From NCBI GenBank assembly GCA_026983855.1, contig JALSTE010000715.1, positions 1-7,643 on the forward strand: 7,643 nucleotides of DNA. The letters are read 5' to 3'. The first letter of the stretch is position 1; each line of letters opens with the position of its first letter. The DNA comes from Acidimicrobiia bacterium. Its GTDB lineage: Bacteria; Actinomycetota; Acidimicrobiia; Acidimicrobiales; Poriferisodalaceae. Position numbers and translations under genes: made by a program. The notes beneath the pieces were generated by a model, which was not told the DNA's origin, made no database searches, and saw only the letters and a program-made list of their open reading frames with translations. Shown here piece by piece: positions 1 to 6,050 of this stretch.

Positions 1-275
1 CCTCCGGGAGCGACTCCCCGCCGCACGAACAGGGCCACGTAGGTGGGGCAGGCGGCCTCGGCGCAGCTCGTGCAGGCCTCACCGAAGCTCCCAGGGTCGA
101 GGCCGCTGGTCAGAGTCTCAAACCCGAGTTCGGAGTACATGCACTCCAGCTCCGAGATACGGCCGATGTCGCCCACGGTTCTCTGTTCCCAGCCCTCGGC
201 GGCGAGATCATCGGCCCGCAGGACCCTGATCCCCTCCGAGCAGTAGACGACCGACTCACCACCGACGTCACTCAT
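1..275 (-). CDS. Small cysteine-containing protein of unknown function, C-terminus cut off by window edge
   Basis: I do not recognise this protein. The frame opens with ATG at 275-273 and stays open to the left edge, giving 91 residues without a stop. GAGAGG lies 7 nt before the ATG, and the gene begins 39 nt after the stop of the BcrD-like gene, so it is probably the next gene of the operon. It has five cysteines (C12, C45, C68, C71, C76). The last three form a C-x2-C-x4-C-P motif in EACTSCAEAACPTY, which could bind a metal or an Fe-S cluster. It is not the ferredoxin pattern C-x2-C-x2-C-x3-C-P. The rest is acidic, with no signal peptide or membrane segment visible. Its position suggests an accessory role for the reductase, such as electron delivery or cluster handling, but that is inference. 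The full length is unknown, and it could be the N-terminus of a larger Fe-S protein. Confidence 0.72.
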   Translation of the reverse strand, partial: MSDVGGESVVYCSEGIRVLRADDLAAEGWEQRTVGDIGRISELECMYSELGFETLTSGLDPGSFGEACTSCAEAACPTYVALFVRRGVAPG

Positions 276-314
276 GGGTGCGCCTCTCGATGGCCTCCAC
301 GGCAGGATCGGTGC

Positions 315-1148
315 TCACCGGCCGACCGCGGCCCGGGTTCGGTCCAGTCCCTCCGCCGCCAGCTTCTCCAACCGGATCCGGGCCAGGATGGCGCACCCGA
401 GGGCGGAGACGAACTGGACCATGTCCCCATCGGGCACGTTCACCTCGGCCCCGAGGAGTTCGGACACCGCGTTGGCCATGGTCTCGAACCTGAGGATCCC
501 GCCCACCAGGGTGTACTCGGGCTCGGCCCTGACCCTCTTCATGAGCTGGACGGAACGTCCGGTGAGGGACTCGATGGCCCCCTGCATGATGTCGGCCGGA
601 GGGGTGCCCATCGAGAGGTGGTTGATCACCTCGGACTCGGCGAACACCGCACACACCCCCGAGATCGGCACGGGCTCCTTCGAGGTGGTCATCAGGTTGC
701 TGATCTCCTCGATGCTGTACCCCATGTAGCGCGCCGTCTTCTCCAGGAAGGCACCCGTGCCCGCCGCGCACTTGTCGTTGAGGCGGAACGACTCGACCCT
801 GGCGGCCCGATCCACCCGGCTGGCCTTCATGGTCTGACCTCCCACGTCGAGGATGGTGCGGGTGCCGGGGAACAGGTGCGAGGCCCCCCGGGCGCTGGCG
901 GTGAGGTCGGTCACGTGGATGTCCTTGAAGTCGACCTGGTGGCGTCCGGCACCGGTCGCGATCACGTAGTCGACCTCCCCCTCGCTGATTCCGGCCCCGG
1001 CCAGGGCCCGGTCGTAGACGGTGCGGGCGATCTCGGTCAGCTTGAAACCGGTCGGGGCCATGGCCCTGGCGACTACCTCCCGGTCGTCACCGAGAATCAT
1101 GACCTTGGTGTAGGTGGAGCCGACGTCCAGCCCGGCGGTGATCGTCAT
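315..1148 (-). CDS. bcrD: BcrD/BzdQ/BadG-like ATPase subunit of a class I benzoyl-CoA reductase-type enzyme
   Basis: This 277-residue protein belongs to the BadF/BadG/BcrA/BcrD ATPase family of the actin/hexokinase fold. It is expected to couple ATP hydrolysis to electron transfer into the BcrB/BcrC module in the cytoplasm. Visible motifs are the phosphate-1 loop GLDVGSTYTK (residues 6-15), the phosphate-2 motif ILDVGGQ (99-105), NDKCAAGTGAFLE (124-136) and SGVCAVFAESEV (163-174). C127 and C166 sit at the positions recalled for the bridging [4Fe-4S] cluster ligands of the HgdC activator. The C-terminal motif is VGGILRFETMANAV, not the more usual TGGVxxNxGMV of the partner subunit, which marks it as the D-type half of a heterodimer. 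The N-terminus MTITAGLDVG resembles BcrD as I remember it. ATG at 1148 is supported by AGAGGA 6 nt upstream. A 78-nt gap separates it from the BcrA-like gene, the longest within the operon, and holds only a weak 5-bp hairpin (1196-1214). A role as a 2-hydroxyacyl-CoA dehydratase activator is less likely, because those enzymes use a single activator gene. Confidence 0.85.
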   Translation of the reverse strand: MTITAGLDVGSTYTKVMILGDDREVVARAMAPTGFKLTEIARTVYDRALAGAGISEGEVDYVIATGAGRHQVDFKDIHVTDLTASARGASHLFPGTRTILDVGGQTMKASRVDRAARVESFRLNDKCAAGTGAFLEKTARYMGYSIEEISNLMTTSKEPVPISGVCAVFAESEVINHLSMGTPPADIMQGAIESLTGRSVQLMKRVRAEPEYTLVGGILRFETMANAVSELLGAEVNVPDGDMVQFVSALGCAILARIRLEKLAAEGLDRTRAAVGR

Positions 1149-1226
1149 GATCGGTCCTCTCTCGTGGTTCCTGTCTGCTGGGTTTGACCGGTGGGTCCCC
1201 GTGTCAGGTGGGGAAGGCGAACGGCT

Positions 1227-2033
1227 CTAGCCACCGGCCACGGGGACCCGTCCGGCCCCGATGTTGTCGAGGGCGAACATGGCGGCCCCGACGGCGCCCA
1301 TGTAGTGGCAGTCGTCGCTGATGTTCAGCTTGCGGCCGAGCCGCTCCTCGAGCGCCCTGACCATTCCGACGTTGCGGGACACCCCTCCGGTGAAGGTGAT
1401 CTCGTCCTCGATTCCGACCCGGCGCATCAACCCCACCGAGCGGGTGGCGATCGACTGGTGGACCCCCCACAGGATGTCCTCGATCTTCTTGCCCTTGCCG
1501 ATCCAGGCCAGTACCTCCGACTCGGCGAACACCGTGCAGGTGGTGCTGATCTTGATGGGTCTGGTTCCGGCCAGCGACACTGGGCCCAGATCGTCGAGGG
1601 GGATGTCGAGGGCCGCGGCCGCCGCCCCCAGGAACCGGCCGGTGCCCGCCGCGCACTTGTCGTTCATGCAGAAGTCGCTGATCTCGCCGTCGGGGGTCAC
1701 GGAGATGGCCTTGGTGTCCTGGCCACCCATGTCGACCACGGTGCGGGTGTCGGGGAACAGGTGGACCGCCCCCCGGCCGTGGCAACTGATCTCGGTCACC
1801 TGGGCGTCGCCGAAGGTGACCCGGTAGCGCCCGTAGCCGGTGCCGATCACGTACCCGACCTCGTCCTCGGAGATGCCACTCTCCGCCAGGGCCATACGGT
1901 ACGCGTTCTCAGCCGCCTCGATGACGTTCGCCCCCGTGTCGGTGAGGGCCCTTCCCACGATGTTGGCGTCCTCATCGAGGATCACCGCCTTGGTCTGGGT
2001 CGACCCGACGTCGACCCCGGCTCCGTACACCAT
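1227..2033 (-). CDS. bcrA: BcrA/BzdP/BadF-like ATPase subunit of a class I benzoyl-CoA reductase-type enzyme
   Basis: This 268-residue protein is a second member of the BadF/BcrA ATPase family and is clearly homologous to its downstream neighbour. Motifs in order are GVDVGSTQTK (6-15), VVDMGGQDTK (99-108), NDKCAAGTGRFL (124-135), TTCTVFAESEV (164-174), FTGGVSRNVGMVRALE (214-229) and a C-terminal GAVGAAMFA. C127 and C166 are in place for the [4Fe-4S] cluster shared with the partner subunit. This is the canonical activator-like half; with the BcrD-like protein it should form the ATP-hydrolysing electron-injecting module. Start ATG at 2033 is preceded by GGTGAGGT, with AACAAC between it and the ATG. 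This ribosome-binding site overlaps the TGA stop of the BcrB-like gene (2045-2043), only 9 nt upstream, so translational coupling is likely. The C-terminus is short and glycine-rich, without an added domain. Family assignment is secure; the assignment to A rather than D rests on the motifs and gene order. Confidence 0.87.
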   Translation of the reverse strand: MVYGAGVDVGSTQTKAVILDEDANIVGRALTDTGANVIEAAENAYRMALAESGISEDEVGYVIGTGYGRYRVTFGDAQVTEISCHGRGAVHLFPDTRTVVDMGGQDTKAISVTPDGEISDFCMNDKCAAGTGRFLGAAAAALDIPLDDLGPVSLAGTRPIKISTTCTVFAESEVLAWIGKGKKIEDILWGVHQSIATRSVGLMRRVGIEDEITFTGGVSRNVGMVRALEERLGRKLNISDDCHYMGAVGAAMFALDNIGAGRVPVAGG

Positions 2034-2042
2034 GTTGTTACC

Positions 2043-3347
2043 TCACCCTTCCCGGCCGGCCAGGGCCGGCTTGCGACGTGATGCGAGGCCCTCGAAGAAG
2101 GCGTCGATCCGATTCTTCATCTGGGCCTCGGACACCACGCGACGGTCCATCATGTCGGACTCGATGAACAGGCTGGATATACCCGTCTGCTCGGTCAGGT
2201 GGCGCCTCCCGTCCGCCAGGCCGGTGGAGACGGTCCGGCAGCTCTTGATCGGGTGGTAGACCACACCGTCGACACCCAGCTCCTCGATCATGTCCATGGC
2301 CACCCGGTCCTGGTGGAACATCGAGTCCATCCCGTCCCTCACCGAGATCAGCGATCCCTCGGCCATGGAGGCGATGGGGTCGTCCAGGTCGTACTCGAAA
2401 CCCCGGTTGAAACCCCCTGAGGCGAACCACAGGTAGGTGGAGCTCACGAAGGTGCCACCCCAGTCGGTGAACAGCTCGTTGAACCGGCGGAATATGGGAT
2501 AGCAGGGAACCCCCACGAAGATCAGGCGGTACTTCTCCTCGATGGACTGCCCGATTCCGTTGGCGACCTTGTACTCCATCTCCTCCACGAGACGTTCGAA
2601 GTAACGGGCCCCGGCCTCCGTTCCCCGGAAGCCGTTGGCCACACCCAGGTAGACGGTGCCGTCGGTGAGGGCGTTGAACACCGAGGGGCGGGCGGCGTTC
2701 AATTCCAGGAGTCGCTTCCAGCTCCGGGTCATGGTGTTGGCGTGACCCAGCGTCTCGCGGAACCGGTCGATGTCGAACCTGGTCCCGGTGACCTCCTCGC
2801 AGGTGCCGATGAGCTCACGGATCTGGACCTCCACATACCTGCGGTCGGCCTCGAAGTCGCCGTTGCCCGACCAGGTCTGGCCCCCTCCCTCGCGTGTCCC
2901 GGGAATGTCGATGGTCACCATCGGTGTGCCGTACATGCGCTCCCAGATCTCGGCCCACTTGATGTAGGTGTTGCAGGCGTTGGTCAGCACCGACAACGCC
3001 GGACGGGGCAGATCACCCATCGGATGCTTGCCACCCCGGATCTGCACGGCCACGTCGGCCTTGACGTAGCCGCAGATGTCGGGCGAGTAGCCGTGGTCCT
3101 CAGCCACCTCCAACAACTCGTGGGCCGAGTGGCGGACCGCGGTCTGCAGGGAGCTGATCTCGGGGAACACCACGGGGAGGTCGAACGTCTTGAGGATCTC
3201 GTTCATGCTCCCCATGACGAAGACGTAGGCCGCCGGCCCTCCCCGGTGGGCGGTCTCGTGCAGTTCGGCGAACCACTCCCTGAACAGGGCCGCCCCCTCC
3301 CTGTTTCCCCGGCCCACGAGGCCGTCGTTCATCTCCTCGATGCTCAT
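2043..3347 (-). CDS. bcrB: BcrB/BzdO/BadE-like catalytic subunit (2-hydroxyacyl-CoA dehydratase D-component family)
   Basis: This 434-residue protein is in the HgdB/BcrB family and close to the usual BcrB length (about 440). With the BcrC-like protein it should form the substrate- and cluster-binding module of an ATP-dependent aryl-CoA reductase. Matches to BcrB as I remember it run along the whole length: DICGYVKADV (C92), NACNTYIKWAEIWE (C125), RFDIDRFRE, GFRGTEAGARYFE, EEKYRLIFVGVP, IKSCRTVSTG (C370) and SLFIESDMMDRR. C92, C125 and C370 are the likely [4Fe-4S] ligands. C282 in VPCYP and C183 are additional. The start is set by AGGAG at 3358-3354: it lies 6 nt before the ATG at 3347 but directly abuts a TTG at 3353, so the ATG is the better start. 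The gene begins 46 nt after the BcrC-like stop. Other enzymes of this family (2-hydroxyacyl-CoA dehydratases, methylbenzoyl-CoA reductases) remain possible. The four-subunit context favours a benzoyl-CoA reductase type; substrate unknown. Confidence 0.87.
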   Translation of the reverse strand: MSIEEMNDGLVGRGNREGAALFREWFAELHETAHRGGPAAYVFVMGSMNEILKTFDLPVVFPEISSLQTAVRHSAHELLEVAEDHGYSPDICGYVKADVAVQIRGGKHPMGDLPRPALSVLTNACNTYIKWAEIWERMYGTPMVTIDIPGTREGGGQTWSGNGDFEADRRYVEVQIRELIGTCEEVTGTRFDIDRFRETLGHANTMTRSWKRLLELNAARPSVFNALTDGTVYLGVANGFRGTEAGARYFERLVEEMEYKVANGIGQSIEEKYRLIFVGVPCYPIFRRFNELFTDWGGTFVSSTYLWFASGGFNRGFEYDLDDPIASMAEGSLISVRDGMDSMFHQDRVAMDMIEELGVDGVVYHPIKSCRTVSTGLADGRRHLTEQTGISSLFIESDMMDRRVVSEAQMKNRIDAFFEGLASRRKPALAGREG

Positions 3348-3353
3348 CTCCAA

Positions 3354-3358
3354 CTCCT
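3354..3358 (-). promoter_or_regulatory. Ribosome-binding site that decides the BcrB-like start
   Basis: AGGAG on the minus strand has 6 nt (TTGGAG) between it and the ATG at 3347. A TTG codon at 3353 is in frame but has no spacing from AGGAG, so it cannot plausibly use this site. This shortens the protein by two residues relative to the longest reading. Confidence 0.75.
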
Positions 3359-3393
3359 GTCCCGGGTGTCCCCCGTCATGGTCCGGTCGCCCC

Positions 3394-4584
3394 TCATGCG
3401 AACAGCAGGTTCTCGACGAACGTCTCGACCTGCATCTCCAGTTGGCTGAACGAGGTCATGTTCTCCTCGAACTCGCTCATGAAGTAGGCGATGCCGGCCT
3501 CGTCCAGGGCGTGGGTGTAGGTGACCTGCTCCTCGAGACCGGGCTCGCACATCTTGGCCGCGGCCAGAATGGCGGCATCGGCCCCGGCCCCCTCGATTCT
3601 TTCCAGCAGCATGCGTTCCTTGGGTTTGCGCAGGTCGTGCTGCACCGGGCTGTAGGAGGACCGTTCTATGTAGGCCCAGGCCAGGTTCCGCAGGGGATCC
3701 CCCTCCAGGGGCACGTCCCCGGTCAACCAGCGCAGTCCGATCAGCAGGTCGTCGTCCACCAGGTACACGGTTCGTCCCAACATCCGGATCAGGTCGAAGG
3801 GCGGCTGCTCGCAGAAGCCGCCCTCGAACACCACCCGGATGCGGTCCTCGGGTCGGGCGTCGCGTTCCCTGATCCGCGGCAGCAGGGTGGAGAGCAGTTC
3901 GTTGTGCTCCTCGCGGGGCATCATCCCCGCCAGGGCGACCAGGGCGTAGGCGTCCTCGGCCGCGATCAGCCAGGGTTGCTCCCTCTTGATCTCATAGAGC
4001 TCCCGCAGCAGTCGCCGGTTCTCGTTGAACACCACGATGGAGTTCACCAGGGCCTCATCGGTGATCTCCCGACCCGAGACCTCCTCGGCCAGGCGCCGGA
4101 GCCGGTCGTACTCGTGTCGCAGGTAGTCGATGCTGCCGGCCGAATTCGGGTTCTGCGGCAGGTAGAGGATCTGGCAGGGATGGTCGAAGTTGCGCCCCCA
4201 GATGGCGGCCAGATTCCGGGCGGCGTCGCAGATCGGATGGGAGATGAACATCTCCATCGGGACCCTTCCGCTCAGGGCCAGTTCGAGGGAGGTCTTGAGT
4301 ATCGAACAGAGATAGGAACCGAAGTGGGAATCGGCCAGGTTCGGTTCCACCGGGGCCCCCCGGACCTTGAAGGGGAGCATCCCGGCGGCGTGGACGATCT
4401 CCTCGGGGAAGGCCACCTGGAAGTGGCCGGCGACCAGACCCCCGGCCTCCCTCCAGCGCGCCACGGTCTGGAAGTCGGCCGACTCCACCTGGTCCCGGCA
4501 CTCCAGGAGGGCGTCATCGAGGGACTTGCCGCGCCACTCGGGGAACACCCGGTCGGTGGTGGTTGAGGGGGCAGGTGGTGTCAT
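3394..4584 (-). CDS. bcrC: BcrC/BzdN/BadD-like catalytic subunit (2-hydroxyacyl-CoA dehydratase D-component family)
   Basis: This 396-residue protein is in the HgdB/BcrC family, near the usual BcrC length of about 385-400. It is the expected partner of the BcrB-like subunit, sharing the active site and [4Fe-4S] clusters. Conserved blocks are EEIVHAAGMLPFKVRGAP (61-78), LCSILKTSLELALSG (C93), PICDAARNLAAIWGRN (C119), LPQNPNS (142-148), FEGGFCEQPPFDLIR (C258) and AAKMCEPGLEEQ (C346). C93, C119 and C346 are the probable cluster ligands. Start ATG at 4584 has GGAG 4-5 nt upstream (CAGGAGTGACATG) and lies 17 nt after the TetR stop, so the two genes are probably cotranscribed. An in-frame extension to 4722 is open but overlaps the TetR gene and adds a basic, low-complexity stretch, so it was not used. 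It is the first structural gene of the C-B-A-D series. The protein is soluble, with no transmembrane segment. Confidence 0.88.
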   Translation of the reverse strand: MTPPAPSTTTDRVFPEWRGKSLDDALLECRDQVESADFQTVARWREAGGLVAGHFQVAFPEEIVHAAGMLPFKVRGAPVEPNLADSHFGSYLCSILKTSLELALSGRVPMEMFISHPICDAARNLAAIWGRNFDHPCQILYLPQNPNSAGSIDYLRHEYDRLRRLAEEVSGREITDEALVNSIVVFNENRRLLRELYEIKREQPWLIAAEDAYALVALAGMMPREEHNELLSTLLPRIRERDARPEDRIRVVFEGGFCEQPPFDLIRMLGRTVYLVDDDLLIGLRWLTGDVPLEGDPLRNLAWAYIERSSYSPVQHDLRKPKERMLLERIEGAGADAAILAAAKMCEPGLEEQVTYTHALDEAGIAYFMSEFEENMTSFSQLEMQVETFVENLLFA

Positions 4585-4601
4585 GTCACTCCTGTGGGTC
4601 T

Positions 4602-5204
4602 TCAGGCCGCGGCTCCGTGGAAGAACAGATCCAGGACGTGGCCCAGTCGGGCGTCGCTGTCGCCCAGGGCCTCCCGGGCGTACTCGCCGATGACCACCTC
4701 GACGAGAGCCACGAAGGACCACGAGAGGATCCGGGGATTGCCGGGACGGAGTTCGCCGTGGGCGATTCCGTCGGTCACGATCCTCTCGATCAGATCGGGC
4801 AGGGCCCGTTGATAGGCCCTCACCAGTTTGTCCCTCTCGGGATCGGTGAAGATGTTGATGTCGCGACGCACCAGGCGGGTCAGTTCCCGATCCTCCTCGG
4901 GGAGTTCCAGAAAGTCACGGGTGATCCGGGCCAGACGCTCCCGGCAGGTTCCCTCCATCTCCACCGCCCGTGAGAACATCCGCCGCTTGCCCTCGAGGTC
5001 CCGGAGCATCATGGTGACGTAGAGCCGCTCCTTGCTCGGGAAGTGATGGTAGAGACCGCCCTTGGTCACCCCGGCCTCCTCGGTGATCATCCCGGTGGTC
5101 ACGTCGGCGTAGTTGCGGGTGACGAACAGACGCCGGGCGGCGGCGATGATCCGGGCCTCGGTCATCTCCGAGCGGGTGGGGGTGTCGATCGTCATCTGTG
5201 CCAT
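4602..5204 (-). CDS. TetR-family transcriptional regulator, likely repressor of the reductase operon
   Basis: This 200-residue protein has the normal TetR length. The N-terminal helix-turn-helix domain covers about residues 12-62 and includes TEARIIAAARRLF, ITEEAGVTKGGLYHHFPSKERL and the start of the linker helix. The remainder is a helical ligand-binding domain, with acidic and arginine-rich helices around residues 75-115. Start ATG at 5204 has GGAGG 8 nt upstream. The frame is open further back to 5327, but that would run into the operator and promoter. It precedes the BcrC-like gene by 17 nt, so it is the first gene of the operon it probably controls, and the inverted repeat at 5326-5347 is a likely binding site. 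TetR proteins near acyl-CoA pathways often sense CoA thioesters; that this one senses an aryl-CoA is inference. It is unlike the regulators known for such operons (BzdR is Xre-type, BadR is MarR-type). Confidence 0.9.
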   Translation of the reverse strand: MAQMTIDTPTRSEMTEARIIAAARRLFVTRNYADVTTGMITEEAGVTKGGLYHHFPSKERLYVTMMLRDLEGKRRMFSRAVEMEGTCRERLARITRDFLELPEEDRELTRLVRRDINIFTDPERDKLVRAYQRALPDLIERIVTDGIAHGELRPGNPRILSWSFVALVEVVIGEYAREALGDSDARLGHVLDLFFHGAAA

Positions 5205-5246
5205 CACTCCCGCCTCCCCTCTCCCCTGGGCGTTCTCCTCAGTGAC

Positions 5247-5285
5247 GTGTTCCCGGGAAACCCGACCCGGTTGTCGAGGGAACAC
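5247..5285 (-). promoter_or_regulatory. Inverted repeat / hairpin in the operon leader
   Basis: On the minus strand GTGTTCCC (5285-5278) and GGGAACAC (5254-5247) form a perfect 8-bp stem. Inside it AACC/GGTT can pair around GGGTCG. The stem also contains the 10-bp palindrome TTCCCGGGAA (5250-5259). It lies in the predicted 5' leader, about 43 nt before the TetR start. It has no U-tract, so it is not a classic terminator. It could be a second protein site or a stabilising leader structure. Confidence 0.4.
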
Positions 5286-5325
5286 TCCGGTCGGGCGATG
5301 CGAATCGGGTAGCGTGCCCGAAAGC

Positions 5326-5347
5326 AAACCGACCGTCCGGTCTGTTA
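5326..5347. promoter_or_regulatory. Probable TetR operator (22-bp inverted repeat)
   Basis: The core GACCG-TC-CGGTC (5331-5342) is a perfect inverted repeat. The extended arms AAACCGACCG and CGGTCTGTTA match at 8 of 10 positions. Such CCGACCG/CGGTCGG palindromes are common as TetR-family operators in actinobacteria. It sits just downstream of the -10 box on the minus strand and covers the expected transcription start, as a repressor site should. An orphan half-site CGGTCGG recurs at 5288-5294. Confidence 0.65.
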
Positions 5348-5350
5348 GGA

Positions 5351-5379
5351 AACATACGACACTTCACCGAGAAACACAA
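5351..5379 (-). promoter_or_regulatory. Promoter of the tetR-bcr operon (-35 TTGTGT, -10 TATGTT)
   Basis: On the minus strand TTGTGT (5379-5374) and TATGTT (5356-5351) are separated by exactly 17 nt. Transcription would start near 5344, inside the inverted repeat at 5326-5347, giving a leader of about 140 nt before the TetR ATG. The spacing and the operator position support the call; the -35 box is only a partial match. Confidence 0.5.
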
Positions 5380-5410
5380 GAGGAGATGTCACATGTCTCC
5401 GGTCAGGGCC

Positions 5411-5833
5411 TCAGTCGGGAATGACGGCGATCCCCGTGATCTCCAGAAGGGCGCCCTCATCGGCCAGCTCTGACAACCCGAGCAGACTCATGGCCGGATA
5501 GTGGCGCCCCATGTGACGCTGGTAGATGGGCCCCAGTTCGGCCCGGGCCGCCCGGTAGGCGGGAACGTCCACGGTGAATATCTGCATCCACACCATGTGG
5601 TCGGGACGCCCACCGGCCCCCGCCAGGGCCGTCATCAGGTTGCCCAGGGCCACGTCGAACTGCTCCACCCAGCTCTCCCCCACCACCCGGGACTCCGGAT
5701 CGAACGACACCTGCCCGGCCAGGTAGACGGTGCGGCCGGGTCCGGCCACCACGGCGTGGGAAAACCCCACGGCCTTGGCCATCTCGGGGGGGTTCACCAC
5801 CAGATTCTCGGTCTTCCTCATCTCCTCGGTCAT
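5411..5833 (-). CDS. RidA/YjgF/YER057c-family protein lacking the imine-deaminase arginine
   Basis: This 140-residue protein is slightly longer than RidA (about 128). The family fold is seen in GFSHAVVAGPGRTVYLAGQVSFDPESRV (residues 23-50), EQFDVALGNLMTALAGAGGRPDHMVWMQIFTVDV (57-90) and the C-terminal block HYPAMSLLGLSEL...LLEITGIAVIPD. Canonical RidA deaminases carry arginine in a PARS motif here, binding the carboxylate of 2-imino acids. This protein reads PAMS (M115), so 2-aminoacrylate deamination is not expected. It probably falls in one of the non-deaminase Rid subfamilies, whose roles are mostly unknown. The glutamate of LLEI is kept. ATG at 5833 has AGGAG 6 nt upstream. It is on the same strand as the tetR-bcr operon but separated by 206 nt containing that operon's own promoter, so read-through is possible but not required. 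A role with the reductase is only suggested by proximity. Confidence 0.88.
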   Translation of the reverse strand: MTEEMRKTENLVVNPPEMAKAVGFSHAVVAGPGRTVYLAGQVSFDPESRVVGESWVEQFDVALGNLMTALAGAGGRPDHMVWMQIFTVDVPAYRAARAELGPIYQRHMGRHYPAMSLLGLSELADEGALLEITGIAVIPD

Positions 5834-6050
5834 CTTCTTCTCCTCGATCTCCTCGACTGCACCAGGGAGGCTCTCAGATGGTCTCCCTCTTGACTAGTCG
5901 ACCAACCAGGGGATCCCGATCGCCGAATGCCGCCACTCGATCACCACCCCCGGACGCCATCCCGTGAACTGAGATGGACCTCCCTCCCCGTTAGGCTGGG
6001 AGCGGTAGGGGTGGCCAACCAAGAGCGGTACCCGAAAGCAGGTGGCGACA
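5834..6050. other. Divergent intergenic region between the RidA-like gene and the first helical-protein gene
   Basis: This 217-nt gap contains the starts of both divergent genes. Two overlapping short palindromes, GACTAGTC (5892-5899) and GTCGAC (5897-5902), could be a regulator site upstream of the RidA-like gene, though such short palindromes are weak evidence. A TAGGCT box near 5992 is a possible plus-strand -10. I see no further gene; an open minus-strand frame across it (6205-5894) has no convincing protein character. Confidence 0.45.
5992..5997 (+). promoter_or_regulatory. Possible -10 box (TAGGCT) for the first helical-protein gene
   Basis: TAGGCT fits the actinobacterial TAnnnT -10 pattern and would place the transcription start near 6004, about 47 nt before the ATG at 6051. 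No good -35 at 16-18 nt spacing is visible, so confidence is low. The related downstream gene has a similar TAGGAT box. Confidence 0.3.

Noticed and set aside
1..275. Ferredoxin for the reductase
   Set aside because: The cysteine spacing C-x2-C-x4-C-P does not match C-x2-C-x2-C-x3-C-P, and no second cluster motif is visible in the available part.
1196..1214. Hairpin TCCCC/GGGGA in the gap between the two ATPase genes as a terminator
   Set aside because: Only 5 bp with a 9-nt loop and no T-tract; the downstream gene is clearly part of the same functional set.
1191..2081. A 296-codon plus-strand open frame opposite the BcrA-like gene
   Set aside because: Antisense shadow; the minus-strand reading contains intact ATPase motifs and the plus-strand product resembles no fold I know.
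3340..4566. A 408-codon open frame on the plus strand opposite the BcrC-like gene
   Set aside because: It is antisense to a gene with strong family motifs throughout. Its translation is low in character (Gly, Leu, His, Gln, Pro rich), as expected for shadows of GC-rich genes.
315..4584. 2-Hydroxyacyl-CoA dehydratase with its activator
   Set aside because: That system uses one activator gene; here there are two distinct ATPases in the C-B-A-D order. It is kept as a weaker alternative.
4585..4722. N-terminal extension of the BcrC-like protein by 46 residues
   Set aside because: The extension is basic and low-complexity, overlaps the TetR gene, and the ATG at 4584 has its own ribosome-binding site.
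5205..5327. Longer TetR protein starting at 5327
   Set aside because: It would start inside the operator-like repeat and near the promoter, and adds 41 residues absent from normal TetR proteins; ATG 5204 has GGAGG 8 nt upstream.
5393..5473. A 26-codon plus-strand frame with AGAGGAG ahead of its ATG
   Set aside because: The spacing is plausible, but the frame is very short, mostly antisense to the end of the RidA-like gene, and lacks protein character.
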